From contig CAXGUG010000001.1 of NCBI GenBank assembly GCA_964012715.1, positions 1 through 64,000 on the forward strand: DNA of 64,000 nt. The letters are read 5' to 3'. The translations under genes were made by a program, and so were the position numbers. Below, one piece after another: positions 1-7,131 of the stretch; the first letter of the stretch is position 1, and the number at the start of each line of letters is the position of its first letter. The DNA comes from UBA1479 sp964012715. Lineage in GTDB: Bacteria > Pseudomonadota > Alphaproteobacteria > Rhodospirillales > Casp-alpha2. The notes under the pieces were generated by a model. The model was not told the DNA's origin. It worked only from the letters and a program-made list of their open reading frames with translations, and made no database searches.

Positions 1-301
1 GATCCTCCGTTACAAAACAGGATCAAATGCCCCATTTATTTTGACGACGGACACACCAAGCTATCTCTGCTTGGCCTGATCTGGCTCGAAGGCCTTACCC
101 AAATGAGGATCGGGCTGAATTCACTTGTTTGCTTACGCTTACGGCCTGCGCGTGAATACTAAGTGAGCTTGCTCGGACGAACATGGCTTAGGGTTCAACT
201 TCCCCGTGCCATCTCTTCAAAACCAATCTCAATTATAAATTGGCAACGACGGTACATGCATGCGAGCCACATTGGCTCAAACCGGTTTGTGAGTTTGGGG
301 G
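1..301. other. Left-edge non-coding stretch
   Basis: I see no convincing gene here. Open frames on the plus strand are short, lack ribosome binding sites and run over the 3' end of the leftward regulator gene. A weak hairpin (GGGG/CCCC, about 296-310) overlaps the stop codon of that gene and could help end its transcript, but no T-run follows it. Confidence 0.4.
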
Positions 302-947
302 CTACTCCCCGCGCGACACCAAACCACGCTCGCGGGCCACAACCGCCGCTTGCGAGCGGTTCTGTACGCCGATCTTCTTGAAGATGCTGCGCGCGTGCAG
401 TTTGACCGTGACTTCGTGGATATCCAGATCGCGCGCGATCTGTTTGTTCGGCTTGCCGTCGGCGATCCCTTCCAGGACTTCCATTTCTCGTGGCGTCAGC
501 CCCTCGGCATTGACCTTGCGATCAGCCGCCGCCGCGGCCAGGGCCTGCATGGTTTCAACGGGAACAAAGGTGCCGCCTTCGGCGATCACGCGAAGGGCGC
601 CGGCATAGGCCGAACCGGTCAATGTCTTCGGAAGAAACCCGCGCGCGCCCAAGTCCAAGACCGTTTTGACGTCGCGCATTTTGGCGACCCCGGAAGTCAC
701 GGCCACCGCGAGATCGGGATAGGCGCCACGCAATGTACGGACACCTTCGACACCGTCCATGCCGGGCATGGAAAAATCGAGAACCACCAGATCAAAAACC
801 CTCGCCTTCGGGAAGGGCCGAGAGTTTGTCCGTCACTTCTTGTAAGCTGGAGGCGGCCTGAATTTCGATGTCTGGGAAAGCGCGATTGAGATGCTCGCGA
901 ACGGCATCTAGGAACATCGGATGATCATCGGCGAATAGAAGCCGCAT
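302..947 (-). pseudogene. LuxR/NarL-type response regulator, frameshifted in the receiver domain
   Basis: This reads as a two-domain response regulator of about 214 residues. The start is the ATG at 947; the frame gives MRLLFADDHPMFLDAV (the acidic pair of a receiver) and runs to about 795, where it hits TGA. The downstream frame continues from VVLDFSMPGMDG (phospho-acceptor Asp) through LTPREMEVLEGIADG and a complete LuxR helix-turn-helix to the stop at 302. Removing one base from the five-base A/T run at 794-798 restores a perfect receiver (EGFDLVVLDF). So it is either a true one-base insertion mutant, a sequencing error or a slippage site. Its partner kinase is not adjacent. Uninterrupted, it would be a phosphorylation-dependent transcription factor. 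Confidence 0.8.
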
Positions 948-1007
948 ACTGCTCGCCCCTCTCATACGCACTTATTCAATTTCGGCGGCTCCCCCTTGCC
1001 GGAAGGT

Positions 1008-1019
1008 ATACTTTAGTAT
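1008..1019. promoter_or_regulatory. Short dyad upstream of the LuxR-type regulator
   Basis: ATACT-TT-AGTAT is a perfect inverted repeat about 60 bp upstream of the ATG at 947. Its position would suit an operator or promoter element for the regulator gene. The arms are short, so chance is possible. Confidence 0.3.
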
Positions 1020-1615
1020 GCACCAAACACATACCCAGGTCGATACTGATTGCCGGGCGCGCCCCTGCCCCTCGGCCCCTGGATTGTTTTTCTCGCTATC
1101 CGTGCAGACCTAACCGCCCCCGCACTTGCCCAGACAAGAATCCTTGCGTATCCATGTCTTTACCGGCGTTTTCTTCAAACAGGCTTCCTGCGGCCCAGGG
1201 CCAAATCGCCACCGCGCGGCTGTTCTCCAATTCCTCTGTTTTTGGAAGTGACCGGACGGAAGGCTTTCCTTAGTATTGGAAGAATTGCACCCGATGGTTT
1301 GATTCGACCATCGATCGCGTGAGTTCGACCAAACATTAGGGGATCAACTTCCAGATGCGGATAGATCGCCCGCCCTAAGGCGATCACGAGCGGCGAGGAA
1401 GAACCGCACAATCAGTGCTACTGCTTGGGCCATGTCGCAGGAAAAGCTCGCTTGAGGCAGAACCGATCTAGAACAAATCGGCGCCTTGTTGCCTTTATTG
1501 TGGCGCACCCCATAGGCAGATTCCCACTTTTATCGTCTAGTTTCGAGGCAACGACAACTTTAACAAGCACAATCAAAAAGAACACAAAGATCATGATCCA
1601 CTTAAATTAGGACGT

Positions 1616-1639
1616 CAACCAATAAGTGGCTTTTGGTTG
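1616..1639. promoter_or_regulatory. Candidate operator of the S24 repressor
   Basis: CAACCAA and TTGGTTG form a perfect 7-bp inverted repeat with a 10-bp spacer, ending 18 bp before the ATG at 1658. Cro/CI and LexA-like repressors commonly bind dyads of this size in their own promoters, so autoregulation is the natural inference. Confidence 0.5.
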
Positions 1640-1657
1640 TGGGCAGAGGTGAATTTT

Positions 1658-2431
1658 ATGCCGAAAAAAGTGGAGAATCCGCTTTTTCAACAGGGCGCAA
1701 GCGGCCAAGCACACGACTATGAACCGGGATTGCATGTTCCAGGTTTTGATGTGGATTTCGGCGTGCGATTAAAGCGGACCGTCGAACAGATCGGGTCGCA
1801 AAAGGCCGCGGGCGAAATTGCCGGCGTTAAGCCCGAGATGATCGGGAAGTATATCGGCGGAAAAGCGAAACCTTCGTTTTTCGCCATTCGCGCCTTGGCG
1901 GCAAAAGCCGGTATCTCCCTGGATTGGATTGCGACGGGCAAAGGCGCCCCCGAGGCGGCGCCGTCGACCGCCATCTATCCGGGAAGCCCGTGGACCGAAG
2001 ACGTCGCGGACGACGTCGTTCTCATTCCCCGGTATGGCCTGACCCTTGCCGATGGCACTGGCTCGTTCACCGAGTTGTCGGAATGCCTCGGCCATGTGCC
2101 GTTCTCAGGCACGTTCCTGAGCACCAGTCTGACCCGGTGCACGCCATCGAACCTGATCGCCCTGGTTGCCCGGGGCGATTCAATGGAGCCGACAATCTGC
2201 GACCAGGACCTTGTGCTGATCGACACGGGGGAAAAGGATCTTCAAGGCGGCCTGATGGCATTCGCCTGTAACGGCAACGCCTATGTCAAACGGCTGCGAC
2301 CGTTGATCGACGGGGGCATCGAGATCGTCGCCGACAATCATCATCTCTACCCTTCGCAGATCATTTCCAACGAACGGCTCGGGCATCTTCATATTGTCGG
2401 TCGGGTCCGCTGGGTCGGCAAACTCATCTAG
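1658..2431 (+). CDS. HTH-type repressor with S24 (LexA/CI-like) peptidase domain
   Basis: Protein of 257 residues. I chose the ATG at 1658 because AGAGGTG sits about 7 bases upstream; in-frame TTG and GTG codons upstream have no such site. Residues about 25-85 form an XRE-like helix-turn-helix (SQKAAGEIAGVKPEMIGKYI, then ISLDWIATG). The C-terminal half is an S24 domain with the nucleophile in RGDSMEP (Ser175) and the general base in YVKRL (Lys211), so the self-cleavage dyad is intact. The family includes phage C2/CI-type repressors and LexA-like stress regulators whose DNA binding is lost on RecA-stimulated cleavage. No phage structural genes or integrase flank it, so it may be a domesticated repressor. 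A dyad just upstream suggests autoregulation. Confidence 0.85.
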   Translation: MPKKVENPLFQQGASGQAHDYEPGLHVPGFDVDFGVRLKRTVEQIGSQKAAGEIAGVKPEMIGKYIGGKAKPSFFAIRALAAKAGISLDWIATGKGAPEAAPSTAIYPGSPWTEDVADDVVLIPRYGLTLADGTGSFTELSECLGHVPFSGTFLSTSLTRCTPSNLIALVARGDSMEPTICDQDLVLIDTGEKDLQGGLMAFACNGNAYVKRLRPLIDGGIEIVADNHHLYPSQIISNERLGHLHIVGRVRWVGKLI

Positions 2432-2439
2432 CACGGCAG

Positions 2440-2467
2440 AAAAAAGGGCGGTGCCGAAACACCGCCC
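2440..2467 (-). terminator. Intrinsic terminator of the first chemoreceptor gene
   Basis: Stem GGGCGGTG/CACCGCCC with a 6-base loop; read leftwards it is followed by six T. It lies about 45 bp past the stop of the leftward chemoreceptor gene. It may also end the convergent repressor transcript, though the T-run is missing in that direction. Confidence 0.8.
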
Positions 2468-2510
2468 TAAGATCGGGAGGAGAAACGAATTCCCGGTCGT
2501 CTTCCAGATC

Positions 2511-3354
2511 GTCAGGCGATCCTGACGTCGTGCAGGAACGTCTGCACGATCTGTTGCAGCGAGTTTGATTTCTGCGCCAGTTCCTCGGACGCCCGCAGGA
2601 CTTCCGATGCGGACCCGTCCGTGTCGTTCGCCGCGACCTGAACCGTCGAGATGCTGGTGCTGACCTGCTCCGTCGCCGAAGCAGCTTGCTCGCAGTTGCG
2701 GCTGATCTCCTGCGTCGCCGCCGCCTGTTCCTCGACCGCAGCAGCCACCGCCGACGTCATCTCGTTGACCTCGGCAATCGTCGTCTTGATCAGCCCGATC
2801 GCCTGCGCCGCCTCGCCGGTCACCGACTGGATCCGAGACACATGCGCCGCAACCTCTTCCGTCGATCGCTTGGTCTGCGCCGCCAGGTTCTTGACCTCCG
2901 ACGCCACCACCGCGAAGCCCTTGCCCGCCTCACCCGCGCGCGCCGCTTCGATGGTTGCGTTCAACGACAACAGGTTGGTCTTTTCCGCGATCTCGTTGAT
3001 CAGCTCGACCACCTGGCCGATCGCCTGCGCCGCGTCGACCAAACCATCGACCTTGGTTTGAACCTGATCGGCTTCGGTCACCGCCTGATTGGCTTTCTCG
3101 GACGAGCGGCTCATCTGCTGCGTGATCTCGCCGATCGACGCCGTCAGTTCTTCCGTCGCCGTCGCCACCGTCTGCACCGCAGAGGCCGTTTCTTCCGACG
3201 CCGACGCGACCGACGACGACTGACGCGTCGTCTCTTCCGCCGTGCCGCGCATACTGCCGGCCGTCGATTGCAATTCCGTCGACGCCGACGAAACAACGTT
3301 CAGCACCTCGCTCACGCTCGTGTCGAACGTCGACGTCAACGTCGCCAGGCGTTG
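2511..3354 (-). repeat. 844-bp direct repeat, copy A (chemoreceptor signalling half)
   Basis: This segment is nearly base-for-base identical to 4999-5842. The few differences I can see are at the extreme 3' end of the gene (for example GATTT versus GACTT near the stop). Identity stops abruptly at 3354/5842. The encoded signalling domains differ only at the next-to-last residue (VRIA versus VRTA). Confidence 0.9.
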
Positions 3355-4194
3355 CGCCCGTTCCAGTTGAGCCTGCTGATCCTTCAATTGTTGGGCCTGA
3401 AGGTCGCGGTTTTCGATCAGACGCAATCGGAAGAATTCGACCGAACGCGCCATGTTGCCGATTTCATCCTTGCGCCCCTGGCCTGCGGTTTCCTGGTCGT
3501 AATCGCCCTCGGCCATCTGCTCCATGAACTGTGCCATGCCATTGATGGGATGAGCGATCACCCGGGCCAAGCCCAACCATGCCAGGATTGCGAATACCAA
3601 TGCGATCGCGGCGCCGACGAACAACCCACCCAAGGTCATCTTGAATTCGTTGGCAACGGCTTCGCCATTCTTCGCCATCAGACCGACGGCTAGCGCTTTC
3701 AGTGAATCCAAGTTGCTGAACGCATTGGCAATCGCCTCGGCACCGTAGCCGTTCGCTTCGAGGACACGCGCCTCGTCAACCGTCAGACGCTGCCGCATCA
3801 AAGAAATCTGACGCTCGACCAATTCAGACTGCCATTTACGGATAAAGCCATCCGCGGTTTCGAAGTATTTCCGCGCCGCGTCGACAGTCAATCGCGGACG
3901 CAACTTCTCGGTCTGGCCCAAGTACTTCTGCTTCGCATCCTGATAGACCTGGATGTAATCCCGGTCGCCGCTGATCAACAGCCCGCGGATCGCCGCTTGT
4001 TGCGCACTTACGAGGGCGCGAACTTCCTCCAGTTCCAATACGACGGCATTGATGCGGGCCGTGTCGTTGACCTGCTGTTGCGCCGAATTGATGTTGACCG
4101 TCGTCAGGCCCGCCAGAACAGCGATGATCACGACAAGGGTCAGAAAGGCCGCGATCAGCTTTTTCGGAATCGAGATGTTGTTGATGACGTTCAT
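2512..4194 (-). CDS. Methyl-accepting chemotaxis protein with CHASE3-like sensor
   Basis: Membrane chemoreceptor of 560 residues. I chose the ATG at 4194, preceded by GGGGAGGAG, over the in-frame GTG at 4215. Order of parts: TM1 (about residues 6-28), a helical periplasmic region resembling CHASE3 (ISGDRDYIQVYQDAKQKY), TM2 (about 190-215), HAMP, then a full MCP signalling domain with the hairpin tip EIAEKTNLLSLNATIEAARA that binds CheA/CheW. There is no CheR-docking pentapeptide at the C-terminus. The gene starts 17 bp after the secreted Cache-like protein gene and probably shares its transcript; a terminator follows at 2440-2467. Its signalling half is nearly identical in DNA to the next receptor. 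Confidence 0.93.
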   Translation of the reverse strand: MNVINNISIPKKLIAAFLTLVVIIAVLAGLTTVNINSAQQQVNDTARINAVVLELEEVRALVSAQQAAIRGLLISGDRDYIQVYQDAKQKYLGQTEKLRPRLTVDAARKYFETADGFIRKWQSELVERQISLMRQRLTVDEARVLEANGYGAEAIANAFSNLDSLKALAVGLMAKNGEAVANEFKMTLGGLFVGAAIALVFAILAWLGLARVIAHPINGMAQFMEQMAEGDYDQETAGQGRKDEIGNMARSVEFFRLRLIENRDLQAQQLKDQQAQLERAQRLATLTSTFDTSVSEVLNVVSSASTELQSTAGSMRGTAEETTRQSSSVASASEETASAVQTVATATEELTASIGEITQQMSRSSEKANQAVTEADQVQTKVDGLVDAAQAIGQVVELINEIAEKTNLLSLNATIEAARAGEAGKGFAVVASEVKNLAAQTKRSTEEVAAHVSRIQSVTGEAAQAIGLIKTTIAEVNEMTSAVAAAVEEQAAATQEISRNCEQAASATEQVSTSISTVQVAANDTDGSASEVLRASEELAQKSNSLQQIVQTFLHDVRIA

Positions 4195-4211
4195 GTTTCG
4201 CTCCTCCCCGC

Positions 4212-4811
4212 TCACAGCTTTCCGGCGGCTTGCCGGCGGCGGAGTTCAGTCAAATTGACCTCGACCGTCAGGGTGCCGACGGCGTTGGTGCCGTCTGAAA
4301 TGGACATGTTCACCTGAACGTTTTCCGTTCCGGAATCCTTGTTGACCTCAGGTTCATCAATGAAAACCGCTGTCGGGCCGTTCGGGAACGTCTTTTGGAA
4401 CTTGGCTTCGTCGCCTTGCCAGAAGTCGCTGGTGATCGCGCTTTGCCCAGCATTCAGGCCTTTGTTGTCCATCACGAAAATTTCGGTATAGAGCCCCAAG
4501 GACGAGGCCTGGATCGCCGTCAGATAGCTGGAAAGGGGGCTTGCAAGTACCGCGGTAATCAACGGCTGGTCCTCGACCTTTCGCTCGGCCCGCCATTGCT
4601 TGTCCAATTCCAGGATACTGGGTTCGGTCAGGTCCTTGTGCCGCTTGTTGCTGGCTTCGAGCGTCAACATGACAACCGGCGAGCTGGACCAAGCCCGCAT
4701 CTGTTCAATCAGCTTGCCGGGAATAAGATTGTCGTTTGCCGATAGGCTTCCGATCGGGGCGACCAGAAAAGCCAGAAGCGAGAAAAGAAGTAGTCTAGCC
4801 TTGGTGTTCAT
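4212..4811 (-). CDS. Secreted Cache/PDC-like sensor protein
   Basis: Protein of 199 residues with a signal peptide (RLLLFSLLAFLVAPIGSLSA) and no further membrane segment, so it is probably periplasmic. The core (LYTEIFVMDNKGLNAGQS, then TSDFWQGDEAKFQKTF) has the look of a PDC/Cache ligand-binding fold of the kind normally built into chemoreceptors and kinases. It is directly upstream of a chemoreceptor that has a helical sensor instead. I infer that it binds a small ligand and may present it to that receptor. It lacks catalytic motifs. The operon promoter should lie in the AT-rich stretch 4812-4917, but I could not fix a convincing -35/-10 pair. Confidence 0.7.
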   Translation of the reverse strand: MNTKARLLLFSLLAFLVAPIGSLSANDNLIPGKLIEQMRAWSSSPVVMLTLEASNKRHKDLTEPSILELDKQWRAERKVEDQPLITAVLASPLSSYLTAIQASSLGLYTEIFVMDNKGLNAGQSAITSDFWQGDEAKFQKTFPNGPTAVFIDEPEVNKDSGTENVQVNMSISDGTNAVGTLTVEVNLTELRRRQAAGKL

Positions 4812-4917
4812 CCCTGAGTGTTCCTTCGTTTATTAGGACACAAATTATACTATTGGGGTGCGTGAATTTATACTAGACATATGTAATATAACTCCATTCT
4901 GGTATACAAAATCCCAC

Positions 4918-4949
4918 GGCGCCTAAGGGTGCGATCCCCCTCAGGCGCC
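4918..4949 (-). terminator. Intrinsic terminator of the second chemoreceptor gene
   Basis: GGCGCCT and AGGCGCC form the outer stem, and AGGG/CCCT continues it inside. Read leftwards it is followed by a short T-rich run (GATTTTG). It lies about 50 bp beyond the stop codon at 5000. Confidence 0.7.
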
Positions 4950-4998
4950 ATGAAATTTCCGCGCAATGTCGATTTAATCCGCGCCTCGACGCAGTGTG

Positions 4999-5842
4999 GT
5001 CAGGCCGTCCTGACGTCGTGCAGGAACGTCTGCACGATCTGTTGCAGCGAGTTCGACTTCTGCGCCAGTTCCTCGGACGCCCGCAGGACTTCCGATGCGG
5101 ACCCGTCCGTGTCGTTCGCCGCGACCTGAACCGTCGAGATGCTGGTGCTGACCTGCTCCGTCGCCGAAGCAGCTTGCTCGCAGTTGCGGCTGATCTCCTG
5201 CGTCGCCGCCGCCTGTTCCTCGACCGCAGCAGCCACCGCCGACGTCATCTCGTTGACCTCGGCAATCGTCGTCTTGATCAGCCCGATCGCCTGCGCCGCC
5301 TCGCCGGTCACCGACTGGATCCGAGACACATGCGCCGCAACCTCTTCCGTCGATCGCTTGGTCTGCGCCGCCAGGTTCTTGACCTCCGACGCCACCACCG
5401 CGAAGCCCTTGCCCGCCTCACCCGCGCGCGCCGCTTCGATGGTTGCGTTCAACGACAACAGGTTGGTCTTTTCCGCGATCTCGTTGATCAGCTCGACCAC
5501 CTGGCCGATCGCCTGCGCCGCGTCGACCAAACCATCGACCTTGGTTTGAACCTGATCGGCTTCGGTCACCGCCTGATTGGCTTTCTCGGACGAGCGGCTC
5601 ATCTGCTGCGTGATCTCGCCGATCGACGCCGTCAGTTCTTCCGTCGCCGTCGCCACCGTCTGCACCGCAGAGGCCGTTTCTTCCGACGCCGACGCGACCG
5701 ACGACGACTGACGCGTCGTCTCTTCCGCCGTGCCGCGCATACTGCCGGCCGTCGATTGCAATTCCGTCGACGCCGACGAAACAACGTTCAGCACCTCGCT
5801 CACGCTCGTGTCGAACGTCGACGTCAACGTCGCCAGGCGTTG
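4999..5842 (-). repeat. 844-bp direct repeat, copy B (chemoreceptor signalling half)
   Basis: Partner of 2511-3354, same orientation, offset 2488 bp. It covers the whole MCP signalling domain of the second receptor up to the stop codon. Upstream of 5842 the two genes diverge completely, which points to recent conversion or domain duplication rather than duplication of a whole gene. Confidence 0.9.
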
Positions 5843-7012
5843 TCCGCGTTCCGCTTGGCGCTGTTGTTCGATCCGCTGCTCTTCTTCCAATTCCTTGGAT
5901 CGGATCAGGTTCTCCTTGAACACCTGCAAGGCCCGCGCAACGGCGCCGATCTCATCTTTGTTCCCCAAGGCAGGGATCGCCACCGTCCAATCTCCGGACG
6001 CCAGTGTCTCTGTCGCCGAGGTCACTGCCTGCACCGGACGGGTGATGCTCATGGCGACGGCAGCCCCCATGACGATAAACAAGGCGACGACGGATAAGCT
6101 GCCGCCCAAAATCAAAAGTTCGATCTTGGCCTGCGTTTCCGACATCATTTGCCGCGCATTGGCGGCGCCCTTTTCGGAGAAGGCAACAAGCTCATCGACG
6201 GCCGGCGTAACGTCCAGATAGATGGTGCTCAGCTGCTTGACCGCCGCTTCTTTTTCGACGGACAAGCGGGCGAATGCGTCGAATGACGATACGTAAGTAT
6301 CCAAGAGTTTGGAAAGCTCCGCCTTTTCCTCGTCGGCCACACTGGTCGAGGCGAGAAGCCCCTTGAATTCATTGCTCCGGGCATGGACGCGGTCGATATA
6401 CTTCTCATCGCCGCGCAGCATGAAATCTTTCTCATGGCGCCGCATCATCAGCATCTTGACCGTAAGCTTATCCAAATCCGCGGCCTTCAGTTTTTTCTCG
6501 ATACCATGAACCGCGGTGCGCAATTGCCCCCGAAGGCCTTGCTCTTCATCCAGGCCGAGCGCCTGGATTTGCTCCGCAACCACAGCGAACTGCTTGCCAT
6601 GAGCGCGAATGGCATTGCTCAGCATTTCCGCGACCACCGCCTTCGTTTCAATCAATCCGCTTTGACGGATTTTCGCCAATTCCCCTTCGAGCTTTTCGAC
6701 ATTTTCGCGATATGCGGCGATGTACTTGACGTCTTGGCGCAACAGGAAATCCTTCTCCGCGCGGCGCATCTGCAGGGATTGCGCCTGGACCACCTGGCTC
6801 AAGGTAGCCAATTCATTGTAGGCGGAGATTTCTGCCGTCGACTTGCCGAGCGCTCTTTGGCCGGAGAATTCAATTCCCAGAAGAGCGGCCATCGCCGTGA
6901 TTCCCAAAATGACAATCGCGCTTACCCGCCAGACGATTTTGACCGACCCAAACAAGGTTTTCGCGGTGGCGCGATCACCGGCGCCAGACAATTCTTCAAA
7001 ACTTGCAGACAC
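5000..7012 (-). CDS. Methyl-accepting chemotaxis protein with HBM sensor domain
   Basis: Chemoreceptor of about 670 residues. I favour the GTG at 7012, which has GGAGGG 7 bases upstream; the ATG at 7027 would add MEGLE but has no clear site. Parts: TM1 (about residues 25-45), a long periplasmic all-helical region with the twice-repeated signature MRRAEKDFLLRQDVKYI and MRRHEKDFMLRGDEKYI, typical of the helical bimodular (HBM) sensor, TM2 (about 300-320), HAMP, and a signalling domain nearly identical to that of the other receptor. HBM receptors often sense organic acids, but the ligand here cannot be read. It lies 119 bp downstream of the giant kinase gene in the same direction, so the two may be co-transcribed. 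Confidence 0.92.
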   Translation of the reverse strand: MSASFEELSGAGDRATAKTLFGSVKIVWRVSAIVILGITAMAALLGIEFSGQRALGKSTAEISAYNELATLSQVVQAQSLQMRRAEKDFLLRQDVKYIAAYRENVEKLEGELAKIRQSGLIETKAVVAEMLSNAIRAHGKQFAVVAEQIQALGLDEEQGLRGQLRTAVHGIEKKLKAADLDKLTVKMLMMRRHEKDFMLRGDEKYIDRVHARSNEFKGLLASTSVADEEKAELSKLLDTYVSSFDAFARLSVEKEAAVKQLSTIYLDVTPAVDELVAFSEKGAANARQMMSETQAKIELLILGGSLSVVALFIVMGAAVAMSITRPVQAVTSATETLASGDWTVAIPALGNKDEIGAVARALQVFKENLIRSKELEEEQRIEQQRQAERGQRLATLTSTFDTSVSEVLNVVSSASTELQSTAGSMRGTAEETTRQSSSVASASEETASAVQTVATATEELTASIGEITQQMSRSSEKANQAVTEADQVQTKVDGLVDAAQAIGQVVELINEIAEKTNLLSLNATIEAARAGEAGKGFAVVASEVKNLAAQTKRSTEEVAAHVSRIQSVTGEAAQAIGLIKTTIAEVNEMTSAVAAAVEEQAAATQEISRNCEQAASATEQVSTSISTVQVAANDTDGSASEVLRASEELAQKSNSLQQIVQTFLHDVRTA

Positions 7013-7131
7013 TTCAAGGCCCTCCATCTAGGTCGGCGGCCTGCCCAGCCCAAAAGCCGAAGCACCGTTCCGACACCTTGCCGAACGCCATTGCACGATC
7101 TGTTCCAGTTCACGAACCCGGCGCAGAAACC

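Larger units (their letters stand above)
948..1657. other. Long intergenic region between two divergent regulators
   Basis: About 710 bases lie between the response regulator (leftward) and the S24 repressor (rightward). I find no supported gene. It holds a short dyad at 1008-1019, a hairpin with 7-bp arms CGATGGT/ACCATCG at 1292-1313, and a 24-bp dyad at 1616-1639 just before the repressor gene. The right third is more AT-rich than the flanking genes and probably carries the repressor promoter. Confidence 0.5.

Noticed and set aside
1658..2431. A prophage around the S24 repressor
   Set aside because: No integrase, replication or structural genes lie on either side; the neighbours are sensory host genes.
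2686..6097. Two similar Arg/Leu-rich plus-strand frames opposite the chemoreceptors
   Set aside because: They look like a repeat family only because the two chemoreceptor signalling halves are near-identical DNA on the minus strand.
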